Source of the DNA: Actinoallomurus sp050942425
GTDB taxonomy: Bacteria; Actinomycetota; Actinomycetes; Streptosporangiales; Streptosporangiaceae
Reading direction: 5' to 3'
DNA: 64,000 nucleotides
Assembly: GCF_050942425.1 (NCBI RefSeq)
Contig: NZ_CP192063.1
Span: 6,200,001 to 6,264,000, forward strand
In this document: positions 43,212 through 51,625 of the stretch, piece after piece
Position numbering within the stretch: the stretch's first letter is position 1
Layout of the letters: every line of letters starts with the position of its first letter
Position numbers and translations under genes: made by a program
The notes under the pieces: generated by a model
Told to the model about the DNA's origin: nothing
What the model saw: the letters and a program-made list of their open reading frames with translations, nothing else
Databases searched by the model: none

Positions 43212-43337
43212 TCAGCAGAGCATCACGCATGACCAGTCGGCCTCGAAGCCCCAATTGGGGCGGCCGAGGGTCACCTCCGCGAAGTCACCCGCCTCGGCCA
43301 GCACCGGGGGCTCGTACGTGACGGTCTCCTTCTGCAT
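43212..43337 (-). CDS. Lasso peptide precursor (LP2006-like, class IV)
   Basis: This is a 41-codon gene too short for standard gene callers. The leader (residues 1-24, beginning MQKETVTYEPPVLAEAGDF) has the canonical Y-x2-P-x-L-x3-G-x-F motif and a Thr at the penultimate position (EVTL). The predicted core is GRPNWGFEADWSCVMLC (17 residues): Gly1 and Glu8 give an eight-residue macrolactam ring, and Cys13 and Cys17 can form a disulfide. From memory it differs at only three positions from LP2006 (GRPNWGFENDWSCVRVC), the founding class IV 'handcuff' lasso peptide. AGGGAGG lies nine bases before the ATG. The C, B1, B2 and exporter genes follow on the same strand. Confidence 0.93.
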   Translation of the reverse strand: MQKETVTYEPPVLAEAGDFAEVTLGRPNWGFEADWSCVMLC

Positions 43338-43431
43338 TTGCGAACACCTCCCTCTCAAAACGATTCTCTGAAGTCCCCGTGGCGAAATTCCGTGGGGTCT
43401 TCAACCAACGGGTTCAAGCTAACGCCGACCG

Positions 43432-43471
43432 CTCACACTGCACTCACACCTCGCTTCCAATCCGCTCTCAT
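43432..43471 (+). promoter_or_regulatory. SARP-type heptad repeats upstream of the LLM gene
   Basis: CTCACAC (43432), CTCACAC (43443), CTTCCAA (43454) and CTCTCAT (43465) repeat at exactly 11-bp spacing, one helical turn. Eight bases after the last repeat comes ATGAAT (43480-43485), where a SARP-dependent -10 box is expected. SARP regulators bind direct heptamers in this way. The site lies 94 bases before the lasso precursor start (minus) and 124 before the LLM gene (plus). Confidence 0.6.
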
Positions 43472-43594
43472 CAATGACGATGAATACGTTCCGGTCTTGC
43501 ATTGTTTCGCCGGCCGGGAGAGAGTCGGACTCCAATGGGGAGGCCGAAGTATGGATCGACGAATGATCCAAACCCCTGCCCGAAAGGAGAGAAG

Positions 43595-44650
43595 ATGTCC
43601 GACATGCGTACGTGCGCGGTTTCGGTACTTGAAACCGCGCCGGTGTGGCAGGGTTCCTCACCGACCGCGGCTCTGCGCGGCGCACTCGAGCTGGCTCGCC
43701 GGGTCGAAGCGCTCGGGTACCTGCGTTACTGGGTTGCCGAGCACCACAACGCCCCCTTCATCGCGAGTTGCGCGCCGCCGGTGCTCGCCGGCCAGATCGC
43801 CGGCGTCACCTCGACAATTCGGGTCGGATCCGGCGGCGTCATGCTGCCCAATCACGCACCCCTGGTGGTCGCCGAGCAGTTCGGCACTCTCGAGGCGCTC
43901 AATCCGGGGCGCATTGATCTTGGGATAGGCCGGTCGCCGGGCACCGATCTGACGACGGCTCGCGCCCTGTGCCGCATCAGCAGTCCTCCCGGATCGGACG
44001 TTTTCCCCGGACAGGTCGCCGAGCTGGTGGGATATTTCGAGCGGCCCGGTGACGTCGTGACGGCGGAGACGGTCGTCGCCGTGCCCGCCCAAGAGAACCG
44101 GCCGCAGATCTGGTTGCTCGGATCGAGTGTCCACAGCGCGACGCTCGCCGGCTCACTGGGGCTGCCGTTCGCGTTCGCCCACCACGTCAGACCACAGAAC
44201 GCGGTCTCCGCGATGGCCGCATACCGGGAGGCGTTCCAGCCCTCCACCTGGTCCGACCGGCCGTACGCGATGGTCGCCGCGTCCGTGATCGCAGCGGACA
44301 GCGATGATCACGCGGAGTGGCTCGCCGGACCGGTCGGCGTCATCATCCACGAGTCACTGGAGGGCCGGAGGAACCGGCCCAACCTCACGCCCGGCGAAGC
44401 GGCGGCCTACCGCTACTCCGAGGCCGAGCGGGCGCGTGTACGAAAGGGTCTCAGCGATCATCTGATCGGCGGACCGGCGACGGTACGCGGCCGGGTGGCC
44501 GAACTCCTCCGGGCGACCGGCGCCGACGAGCTCATGGCCATCACGTTGATCCAGGACATGGACGACCGCGTCCGTTCCTATGAGATCCTCGCCGACGCCG
44601 TGGCGTGTGCGGATCCCGAATCGCTCTCCGGCTCCGCAGGGGTGCGCTGA
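43595..44650 (+). CDS. LLM-class flavin-dependent monooxygenase (MsnO8-like)
   Basis: This is a 351-residue TIM-barrel enzyme of the bacterial luciferase family using reduced FMN and O2. ALELARRVEALGYLRYWVAEHHN (substrate/flavin pocket) and RIDLGIGRSPGTDLTTARAL are characteristic, with a C-terminal segment GGPATVRGRVAELLRATGADELMAITLIQDM. AAAGGAG precedes the ATG at 43595 by six bases. It is divergent from the lasso precursor and convergent with a flavin reductase gene 32 bases away, which can supply FMNH2. A tailoring oxidation of the lasso peptide is possible but unproved. Confidence 0.87.
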   Translation: MSDMRTCAVSVLETAPVWQGSSPTAALRGALELARRVEALGYLRYWVAEHHNAPFIASCAPPVLAGQIAGVTSTIRVGSGGVMLPNHAPLVVAEQFGTLEALNPGRIDLGIGRSPGTDLTTARALCRISSPPGSDVFPGQVAELVGYFERPGDVVTAETVVAVPAQENRPQIWLLGSSVHSATLAGSLGLPFAFAHHVRPQNAVSAMAAYREAFQPSTWSDRPYAMVAASVIAADSDDHAEWLAGPVGVIIHESLEGRRNRPNLTPGEAAAYRYSEAERARVRKGLSDHLIGGPATVRGRVAELLRATGADELMAITLIQDMDDRVRSYEILADAVACADPESLSGSAGVR

Positions 44651-44656
44651 TCGGAG

Positions 44657-44684
44657 GAGGCGGCGGATACGGCGAGACCGCCTC
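44657..44684. terminator. Possible bidirectional terminator
   Basis: GAGGCGG (44657-44663) and CCGCCTC (44678-44684) form a seven-base stem between the convergent LLM and flavin reductase genes. The arms are short, so this is a weak candidate. Confidence 0.35.
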
Positions 44685-45195
44685 AGCGGCCGACCGCCCG
44701 GTCTGGAAGGGGGCCGAGCGTCGCCCACTCCCCACGAAAGAACAGCAGCGGTTCTTTCGCCGTATCCGTCGACAGGTGGCGTGCCTTACCGATGACGATG
44801 TTGTGATCTCCCGCCTCATGGCGGTCTTCGAGTGTGCAGTCGATCCAGGCCGCCGCACCGGAGATCATCGGGGCTCCACCGGGCGATTCGGCATTGACCA
44901 TTCCGTCGAAGCGCCGGCACCCGCGCCGGGCGAACCGCCGCCCGAGATCCTCCTGACCGGCGGCCAGGACGTTGACGCAGAAGAATCCGGCGTCCCGGAT
45001 CTTCGGCCACGTGGTCGAAGCCGTGGAGACACAGAACAGCACCAGCGGCGGGTCCAGGGAGAGAGTGCTGAACGCCTGGCAGGTGAACCCCGCAGGGTCC
45101 CCGTGGAGCGATGTCGTGATGACGGTGACGCCCGTACAGAAGTGACCGAGGACCCGGCGGAACGCCTGTGCGTCAGTAGCCGGAAAGGACTGCAC
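44683..45195 (-). CDS. Flavin reductase (FMN-binding split barrel)
   Basis: This is a 170-residue NAD(P)H:flavin oxidoreductase. FRRVLGHFCTGVTVITTSLHGDPAGFTCQAFSTLSLDPPLVLFCVS is the standard opening of two-component monooxygenase reductases, and GDHNIVIGKARHLS...PLLFFRGEWATL the close. Its start overlaps the upstream SARP gene by 23 bases, so both are cotranscribed and translationally coupled. It probably feeds FMNH2 to the LLM monooxygenase next door. Confidence 0.9.
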   Translation of the reverse strand: MQSFPATDAQAFRRVLGHFCTGVTVITTSLHGDPAGFTCQAFSTLSLDPPLVLFCVSTASTTWPKIRDAGFFCVNVLAAGQEDLGRRFARRGCRRFDGMVNAESPGGAPMISGAAAWIDCTLEDRHEAGDHNIVIGKARHLSTDTAKEPLLFFRGEWATLGPLPDRAVGR

Positions 45196-46021
45196 TCTCG
45201 CCTCCTCTCGCTCCGGTCTCCGTCAGGCGTAGTCCCGGCTCACTGCGCAACATGGCCAGGTGGATCCGCTGTAGCTCGGGGCTCGGATCGATGCCCAGCT
45301 CGTCGCGGAGGCGGACACTCACCCTCTCGTACGCCCGAAGCGCCTCCGCCTGGCGGCCCGAGCGGTAGAGCGCGAGCATGAGCTGCCGCCAGAACCGCTC
45401 GCGGAACGGATACCTCACGGTGAGAACGCGCAGCTCGCCGACCAGCTCGTCGTGACGGCCGAGCGCCAGGCCGACCTCGTGACTGCGCTCGAGTGCCAGC
45501 AGCCGCTCCTCGTTCAGCCCGGGAACGAAGTCCCGATGGAGCGCCTCGGAGCGTACGTCGGGCAACGCCGGCCCGCGCCACAACGCGAGCGCCTCGGACA
45601 GTCGCGCCGCCTCCGCGGCCAGATCTCCTCGCGCGCCCGCCTTCCGCGCCGCTCGGTCGAGGGCGCGGAACCGCTCGAGGTCGAGGCATTCCGTGTCGAT
45701 CCTGATCTCATAGCCGGCCGCCGACGTCCGCAGCATTCGGTGCGCGTCGTCACACTGCCGGGCGAGTGCCTGACGGAGACGCCCCACGCAGGTGTGCAGC
45801 GCGTTGCGTGGCCGGTGCGGCGGGATCTCACCCCACACCTGCTCGATGATCTCCTCATTCGTCACGGTCCTGTTCGCATTGAGCAGCAACGCGGCGAGCA
45901 GCGTTCGTTGTTTACCCCCCGGTAGGGATATCGGACGATCGTCGACGGTCATGGCCAGCGGGCCCAGGACCTGGAACTGTACGCGATTTGTGCTTCTTCG
46001 GGAAAAATACACTCGATTCAT
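45173..46021 (-). CDS. SARP-family regulator (short form)
   Basis: This is a 282-residue Streptomyces antibiotic regulatory protein: an OmpR-like winged helix (VQFQVLGPLAMTVDDRPISLPGGKQRTLLAALLLNANRTVTNEEIIEQVWGEIPPHRPRNALHTCVGRLRQAL, about 14-95) plus a bacterial transcriptional activation domain (about 115-265). These proteins activate biosynthetic promoters through heptamer repeats. With the reductase gene translationally coupled and an 11-bp-spaced repeat array at 43432-43471, it is the likely pathway-specific activator of the LLM and possibly the lasso genes. Confidence 0.9.
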   Translation of the reverse strand: MNRVYFSRRSTNRVQFQVLGPLAMTVDDRPISLPGGKQRTLLAALLLNANRTVTNEEIIEQVWGEIPPHRPRNALHTCVGRLRQALARQCDDAHRMLRTSAAGYEIRIDTECLDLERFRALDRAARKAGARGDLAAEAARLSEALALWRGPALPDVRSEALHRDFVPGLNEERLLALERSHEVGLALGRHDELVGELRVLTVRYPFRERFWRQLMLALYRSGRQAEALRAYERVSVRLRDELGIDPSPELQRIHLAMLRSEPGLRLTETGARGGESAVLSGY

Positions 46022-46097
46022 CGGAATCTGCCCTTAAAGGATTACCGAAAAGCCGAATCCTGCCTTCCCTTGACTCTTGAGCCACCGTACGCATCGA

Positions 46098-46126
46098 GGT
46101 TGTGGAACGGTTTAGAGGTGGTTGAC
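46098..46126 (+). promoter_or_regulatory. Second heptad repeat array, AfsR-like gene promoter
   Basis: GGTTGTG (46098), GGTTTAG (46109) and GGTTGAC (46120) are spaced exactly 11 bp apart in the divergent gap between the two SARP genes. The heptamer differs from the CTCACAC type at 43432, suggesting a different SARP or autoregulation. Confidence 0.55.
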
Positions 46127-46168
46127 GTTTGTCCTGACGGACTGGTTGACCCGCGAGGAAGGGCAGCT

Positions 46169-49153
46169 ATGGCGGAGTCTGTCGAGTTCCGCATTCTCGG
46201 GCCGCTCGAGGTCCGCGTTGATGAGCGAGTTGTTGATCTTCCTCCAAAGCTCCGAGCGCTTCTCGTCACCCTTCTCTGTAGGGCGAACAGCGTCATCTCG
46301 GCCGACCAACTGATCGACGCGTTGTGGGGCGGCGACCCACCGCGGACCGCCGCCAAGACCCTCCAGGGCTACGTCCACCATCTGCGCAGGGCGCTGCGGG
46401 ACGAGGGGCGGATCGCCCACCGCCCGCCCGGTTACCTGCTGGCCGTGCGACACGGTGAACTGGACGTGGTCCGGTTCGAGGAACTCTTCGAGCAGGGCAC
46501 GCGGGCGGTCGCCGAGGGGCGGTTCACCGAGGGCGCAGATCTGCTTCGTCAGGCGGGCGAACAGTGGCGAGGTCCCATGCTCGAGGACCAGGATGAGATC
46601 ACGTTGATCCATGAGGAGACGGTCCGTCTCACCGAGCTCCGCCAGGTGGCGACAGAGAAACGCATCGAGGCCGAGCTCGCCATGGGACGTCACGCCGAGC
46701 TCATCGGTGAACTGTCGGCTCTCGTCGCCGAGTATCCGTTCCGCGAACGCCTGCGCGCCCACCTCATGCTCGCGCTCCACCGATGCGGACGATCCGCCGA
46801 AGCCCTCGAGCTCTCCCACGACGGACGTGAGCTGCTCAAGCGCGAGCTGGGTGTCGATCCAGGGGTCGACCTGCGGCGCATCGAGGAGGCCATTCTGGCG
46901 GGAGATCCCGAGCTCGACGTCCCGCGCATGCCGAGTGGTCCGGCGCAGCTGCCCAGGGACATCGCGGACTTCACCGGGCACGAGGCCCATGTCGAAGAGC
47001 TGACTCGAGTGCTGGCCGACGGCGGCCCGGCGATCGTGATCTCGGCGATCGCGGGATTGGGCGGTATCGGCAAGACGACACTCGCCGTGCACGTGGCCTC
47101 CCAGCTGATCGAGGAGTTCCCGCACGGCCAGCTGTACGTCGATCTCGGGGGCGCCGAGATGCCGCTCGAGGCGACCTGGGTTCTGAACCGCTTCCTCCGG
47201 GATCTGGGAGTCGACGGTTCGAGCATTCCGGAGACGCTCGACGAGCGTGCGACCATGTACCGCAGCGTGCTGGCCACACGACGGATCCTCGTGGTGCTCG
47301 ACAACGCCCATGACGAGGCACAGGTACGAGCGCTGCTGCCGGGCTCCCCCACATGCGCCGTGCTGCTGACCAGCCGCCGGCGACTGTCCGGGCTCGAGAG
47401 CGTCCACCGGGTCGACCTGGACGTGTTCGAACCCCGTCAGGCCGTGCGGCTGCTGGCGCAGATCGCCGGGACGGAGCTGGTGGAGGCCGAGCCCGACGCG
47501 GCGGCCGAGATCGTGGAACTGTGCGGCAGGTTGCCGCTCGCCGTTCGAATCGCGGGCTCCCGCCTCGCCTCCCGACCGGACTGGCGGCTCAGTGATCTCG
47601 CCGAGCGCCTGCGCGACCAACGACGCCGTCTGGACGAACTGGCCACCGGTGACCTCGCCGTACGGACATGCCTGGCCCTCAGTTACACCGGGCTGTCCTC
47701 CGGGGCCCGGCGCCTGTTCCGGCTTCTCGGCCTGCTTGAAACCCCCGATTTCGCCGCCTGGGTAGCGGTCGACCTTCTCGACACCACCCCCGCCCAGGCC
47801 GATCGCCACCTCGGAGAGCTCCTCGACGCCCGGATCATCGGCAGCACGGCTGCGGGCCGTTACCGGTTCCACGACCTGATCCGCCTCTACGCCCGCGAAC
47901 TGGCCGACCGGGAGGACCGCGAGGAGGACCGGCGCGCGGCCCTCACCCGCGCATTCGGTGCCTGGCTCGCACTCGCCGAGCAGGCCCACATCACGGTGTG
48001 GGAGGGGGACTACGCGGTGGTGCACGGCAGTGCTCCTCGTCGGCGACTCCCTGAGGGCACGGATGCGGAGACCGAGCCTTTCGCCTGGTACCGATCCGAG
48101 CGGGCCGCACTGCTCGCGGTGGTCCGCCAGTCCGCCTGCCTGGACATGGCCGAACTCTGCTGGGACCTCGTAGGAACGCTCGTCTGCCTGTTCGAGGCGC
48201 TCAGTCACCATGACGAGTGGCGCGTCACCGTCGAGTACGGCCTCGCCGTCACCCGGCGAATGGCCGACCGCCGCGGGCAGGCGACGATGCTGACCGCGTC
48301 GGGTCTGCTCGGGATCGCCCGGCACCGGCACGAGCGGGCCGAAGCCGAGTTGACGGAGGCGATGCGGCTGTTCACGGAGGTCGCCGATCCCCACGGCCGT
48401 GCCCTCGCCCTGACCGCGCTGGCGTACGTCCGCCACCTGGGCGGTCGTTACGACATCGCCTTGGCCGGCTACGAAGAGGCCCTTGACGCGCTGCGCGGGG
48501 TCGGCGACCGCGGCGTCGAAGTGATCGTGCTGCGATGCATCGGTCAGGTGCACATCGACCTGCGGCATCCGCATCTCGCCGAGCCCTACCTCGTAGCCGC
48601 GCGAGCCGTCGCCGGTGGCGAACCGATGGAACACGTCCATCCGCAGCTCATCCACCTGATCGGCGAGCTTGACCTGGAGCGCGGAGAAGTGGAGCGCGCC
48701 GAACGGTCGTTCGACCGGCTCGCAGAGGTCGCACGCGAGCACCATGACCCGCGAAGCGAGGCTTTCGCGCTCTACGGACTGGGCAACGTCCGCCAGAGGC
48801 AGGGCGCTCTGAACGAAGCCGAAGAACTGCTCCAAGAAGCACTGTCGATCGCCCGCGACACCGCTGAACGCCTCCTCGAGGCCAGGACTCTGCTCACCCT
48901 CGGCGAGTGCCACCATGAACACGGGCACCGCCCTGAGGCCCTCGGGGCGCTCACCGAGGCCGTTGCCATCTTCGAGGAGATCGGCACCCCGCTCTGGCAG
49001 GCCCGAGCTCTTGAGTCACTGGCGTCCCATCTCGAGGCCGTCGGTGAGACCGACGCCGCGCGGGAGAACCGAGAGTGGTCTCTCAGGCTCTACGAAGAGC
49101 TCCGCTCACCGGAGAACGATCACGGCCCTGACGGCCCCGGCCCGGAGTTCTGA
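46169..49153 (+). CDS. AfsR-like SARP-NB-ARC-TPR regulator
   Basis: This is a 994-residue regulator. The domains in order are an OmpR-type DNA-binding domain (VEFRILGPLEVRVDERVVDLPPKLRALLVTLL, about 4-95), BTAD (about 100-250), NB-ARC ATPase with Walker A AIAGLGGIGKTTLAVHVA near residue 300 and ILVVLDNAHDEAQ, and TPRs (about 690-960, e.g. ALALTALAYVRHLGGRYDIALAGYEEAL). AfsR-type proteins integrate kinase or ATP signals to switch on secondary metabolism. GGAAGGG five bases before the ATG at 46169 fixes the start; the frame is open further 5' through the heptad array. It lies divergent from the short SARP and is probably the upper regulator of the lasso region. Confidence 0.92.
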   Translation: MAESVEFRILGPLEVRVDERVVDLPPKLRALLVTLLCRANSVISADQLIDALWGGDPPRTAAKTLQGYVHHLRRALRDEGRIAHRPPGYLLAVRHGELDVVRFEELFEQGTRAVAEGRFTEGADLLRQAGEQWRGPMLEDQDEITLIHEETVRLTELRQVATEKRIEAELAMGRHAELIGELSALVAEYPFRERLRAHLMLALHRCGRSAEALELSHDGRELLKRELGVDPGVDLRRIEEAILAGDPELDVPRMPSGPAQLPRDIADFTGHEAHVEELTRVLADGGPAIVISAIAGLGGIGKTTLAVHVASQLIEEFPHGQLYVDLGGAEMPLEATWVLNRFLRDLGVDGSSIPETLDERATMYRSVLATRRILVVLDNAHDEAQVRALLPGSPTCAVLLTSRRRLSGLESVHRVDLDVFEPRQAVRLLAQIAGTELVEAEPDAAAEIVELCGRLPLAVRIAGSRLASRPDWRLSDLAERLRDQRRRLDELATGDLAVRTCLALSYTGLSSGARRLFRLLGLLETPDFAAWVAVDLLDTTPAQADRHLGELLDARIIGSTAAGRYRFHDLIRLYARELADREDREEDRRAALTRAFGAWLALAEQAHITVWEGDYAVVHGSAPRRRLPEGTDAETEPFAWYRSERAALLAVVRQSACLDMAELCWDLVGTLVCLFEALSHHDEWRVTVEYGLAVTRRMADRRGQATMLTASGLLGIARHRHERAEAELTEAMRLFTEVADPHGRALALTALAYVRHLGGRYDIALAGYEEALDALRGVGDRGVEVIVLRCIGQVHIDLRHPHLAEPYLVAARAVAGGEPMEHVHPQLIHLIGELDLERGEVERAERSFDRLAEVAREHHDPRSEAFALYGLGNVRQRQGALNEAEELLQEALSIARDTAERLLEARTLLTLGECHHEHGHRPEALGALTEAVAIFEEIGTPLWQARALESLASHLEAVGETDAARENREWSLRLYEELRSPENDHGPDGPGPEF

Positions 49154-49237
49154 AAGGAGACCACGCGTCGGCCTGCCCGCCGGAACCGGAACGACGGCGG
49201 CCGGGGTGAGAGCCAGGCACAGCAGTGCTCCTTTCGG

Positions 49238-49336
49238 TCAGTGGGCGCCGGTGCGGCGCTCCAGGACTCGGGAGGTAACGGTCAAGCGGCCATCCGCCTG
49301 GAGCTCGGCAAGGATTCTGCGATCAACGGCATCCAT
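49238..49336 (-). pseudogene. Truncated Lrp/AsnC regulator N-terminus
   Basis: The ATG at 49336, after GGAGGGAGGATATGTCTC, opens MDAVDRRILAELQADGRLTV, the exact opening of Lrp/AsnC-type proteins. The frame then reads TSRVLERRTGAH and stops after 32 codons, losing the recognition helix and ligand domain. The strong ribosome site and coding start show it was a full gene, cut by deletion. It is divergent from the oxidoreductase/aminotransferase pair, the usual position of an AsnC regulator of amino acid genes. Confidence 0.7.
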
Positions 49337-49481
49337 GAGACATATCCTCCCTCCCACATACCATTACCTATAAATATTTAGCAGCATTTCCCGTCCTATC
49401 GAGGATAGTTTGTCCCTATCAGGCCGTGCCGGGGTGGATTCCACCGCGAACGCGCCCTTTCGTGACGGGGAGGACGAGGAC

Positions 49482-50393
49482 ATGAGTGCGCCCGCACAGC
49501 AGCGGCCGGTCGCGGTGATCGGCGCCGGGGCGATCGGGCTGTCGTTGGCGTCCGCGCTGGCGCGGACGGGCCGGCCGGTGACGGTGTGCGGACGGACGCC
49601 GGTGGACCGGATCGAGGTCACCGAGGACGGCATTCCTGAGTCGTGGCCGGTGACGCACACGTCGAGCCCGGCCGACATCGCTGGGTTCGACACCGCGATC
49701 CTCGCGGTCAAAGCTCACCACACCGACCAGGTCGCCGACTGGCTGCGCGTCATCGCCGACCCCGGCGCGACGGTGCTGGTCGCGCAGAACGGCGTCGAGC
49801 ACCGCCGGCGCGTCGCCCCCTACACCGGGTCGGCGTCCATCGTGCCGACGGTGGTCTACCTGAACGTGGAGCGCACCGTACCCGGCAAAGCGATCCTGCG
49901 GCGGGTCGGCGACCGCGACCTGGCCGTGCGGGACGATGAGGCAGGCCGGGCGATCACGGCCGAGCTGACCGCCGGGCGCATGCGAGTCGGGCTGGAGCCG
50001 GACTTCGCCACGGCGGCGTGGGCGAAGCTGCTGACCAACATCACCGCGAACCCGCTGACCGCGCTCACCGGCCGCCGCGTCGAGGTCATCCGCGACCCCG
50101 GAGTCGGCGGCATCGCCCGGCAGATCATGACCGAGGCCGTACGGGTCGCCCAGGCCGAAGGCGCGGCCCTCACCGACGCGGACGTGGATCGGTGGATGGA
50201 GTGGCTGCGGAACGTCCCGCCCGGTGCGACGACCTCGATGCGGCAGGACCGGCTCGCCGGCCGCCCGCTGGAGTACGACGCCCTCACCGGCGCGGTCGTC
50301 CGCGCCGCCGAACGCCACGGGATCGACGTGCCGGTCAACCGGCTCGTCCTCGCTCTGGTGGCCGCCATCCGACCCGAGGAGGAGACCCGATGA
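49482..50393 (+). CDS. Ketopantoate reductase-like (ApbA/PanE) oxidoreductase
   Basis: This is a 303-residue NADPH-dependent 2-oxoacid reductase. The N-terminal Rossmann motif VAVIGAGAIGLSLASALARTG is followed by AILAVKAHHTDQVADWL, VLVAQNGVEH and the C-terminal catalytic domain with WAKLLTNITANPLTAL (the Lys/Asn of PanE) and PPGATTSMRQDRLAGRPLEYDALTGAVVR. GGGGAGGACG precedes the ATG at 49482. The stop overlaps the aminotransferase start (ATGA). Acting with an aminotransferase, it may reduce or recycle a specialised 2-oxo acid rather than make pantothenate; which is unclear. Confidence 0.88.
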   Translation: MSAPAQQRPVAVIGAGAIGLSLASALARTGRPVTVCGRTPVDRIEVTEDGIPESWPVTHTSSPADIAGFDTAILAVKAHHTDQVADWLRVIADPGATVLVAQNGVEHRRRVAPYTGSASIVPTVVYLNVERTVPGKAILRRVGDRDLAVRDDEAGRAITAELTAGRMRVGLEPDFATAAWAKLLTNITANPLTALTGRRVEVIRDPGVGGIARQIMTEAVRVAQAEGAALTDADVDRWMEWLRNVPPGATTSMRQDRLAGRPLEYDALTGAVVRAAERHGIDVPVNRLVLALVAAIRPEEETR

Positions 50394-51625
50394 AGCTCTC
50401 GCACCGCGCCCGGACCGTCGAGCCGTTCCACGCGATGGCGTTCGGCCAGCAGGCCGCCGACCTCGAAGCTCAAGGCCACCGGGTCGTCAAGCTCAGCATC
50501 GGCGAACCCGACTTCGGCGCACCCCCGGCCGTGCGCGACGCGATGCGCGAAGTCATGGACGGCCGGCCCCTGCCCTACTCACCCGCGCTCGGCCTGTCGG
50601 CGCTTCGGGAGGCGATCGCCGGGTTCTACCGCGACCGGCACGGCGTGACCGTGAGCCCGGCCCGCATCGTCATCACCACCGGCGCGTCCGCCGCGCTGCT
50701 GCTCATCGCCGCGGCGACCACCGAACCCGGTGACGAGGTGATCCTGGCCGACCCCTCTTACCCCTGCAACCGTCAGCTCGTGGAGACCTTCGGCGGCCGC
50801 GTCGTCACCGTCCCGACGACCGCGGCGACCCGATTCCAGCTCGACGCCGCCGCCGTCGAGCAGGCGTGGAGCGAGCGCACCAACGCGGTGATGGTCGCCA
50901 CCCCGTCGAACCCGACCGGCACCTCCATCCCCTTCGAGGAGCTGGCCGCGATCAGCGACCTGGCCCGCGAGCGCGGAGCGTGGCGGATCGTGGACGAGAT
51001 CTACCTGAACCTCTCCGACCCCGCCCCCGACGGCACCCCGCCGCGCACCGTCCTGTCGGCCGACCCGGACGCGGTCGTCATCAACAGCTTCTCCAAGTAT
51101 TTCGGCATGACCGGGTGGCGGCTCGGATGGGCCGTGCTCCCCGAAGCCCTCGTCCCGCACATCGAGCGCCTGGCGATGAACTATTTCCTGTGTGCCTCCG
51201 CGCCCGCCCAGCTCGCAGCCCTGGCCGCTTTCACTCCGGCATCCCTCGCTCTGTGTGAGGACCGCCGCGTCGAGCTGGCCGCCCGCCGCGCCCTCGTCCT
51301 CGACGGGCTCGCCCGCATCGGGCTGCCAGTCCCGGCTGTGCCGGACGGGGCGTTCTACGTCTACTTCGATATCAGTGGCACCGGCCTGGGTGCCTGGGAG
51401 TTCTGCGAACGCGCCCTCGACGAGGCCCACGTCGCACTCACTCCCGGCAAGGACTTCGGCGCCCACACCGCCGACACCCACGTGCGGCTGTCCTACGCCG
51501 CCTCCCGTGGGGAGCTGCGCGAAGGGCTCGACCGGCTCGGCGTCCTCATCACGTCCCTGCGAGCGGAAGGAGCAACCGCGTCGGTCAGGATCGCGGCTCA
51601 CGGGTGCCAGCGCTGGCCGGTGTAG
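50390..51625 (+). CDS. PLP-dependent aminotransferase (class I/II)
   Basis: This is a 411-residue fold-type I aminotransferase. VVKLSIGEPDFGAPPAVRDAM, LPYSPALGLSALREAIAGFY, TTGASAALLLIAAATTEPGDEVILADPSYP, VMVATPSNPTGTSIPF and IVDEIYLNL are family landmarks. The PLP lysine lies in NSFSKYFGMTGWRLGW (about residue 236) and the substrate-carboxylate Arg in HVRLSYA. It resembles aspartate/aromatic-type enzymes. It is coupled to the PanE-like gene. Its last 28 bases overlap the convergent kinase gene, and the final ~20 residues (SVRIAAHGCQRWPV) are encoded in that overlap, so the C-terminus is a recent extension. Confidence 0.88.
   Translation: MKLSHRARTVEPFHAMAFGQQAADLEAQGHRVVKLSIGEPDFGAPPAVRDAMREVMDGRPLPYSPALGLSALREAIAGFYRDRHGVTVSPARIVITTGASAALLLIAAATTEPGDEVILADPSYPCNRQLVETFGGRVVTVPTTAATRFQLDAAAVEQAWSERTNAVMVATPSNPTGTSIPFEELAAISDLARERGAWRIVDEIYLNLSDPAPDGTPPRTVLSADPDAVVINSFSKYFGMTGWRLGWAVLPEALVPHIERLAMNYFLCASAPAQLAALAAFTPASLALCEDRRVELAARRALVLDGLARIGLPVPAVPDGAFYVYFDISGTGLGAWEFCERALDEAHVALTPGKDFGAHTADTHVRLSYAASRGELREGLDRLGVLITSLRAEGATASVRIAAHGCQRWPV

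Noticed and set aside
46112..48928. A minus-strand open frame of about 938 codons antisense to the AfsR-like gene
   Set aside because: It is a GC-bias shadow: low-complexity Arg/Glu/Gly/Gln composition, no ribosome site, no domain match, while the plus frame holds complete SARP, NB-ARC and TPR motifs.
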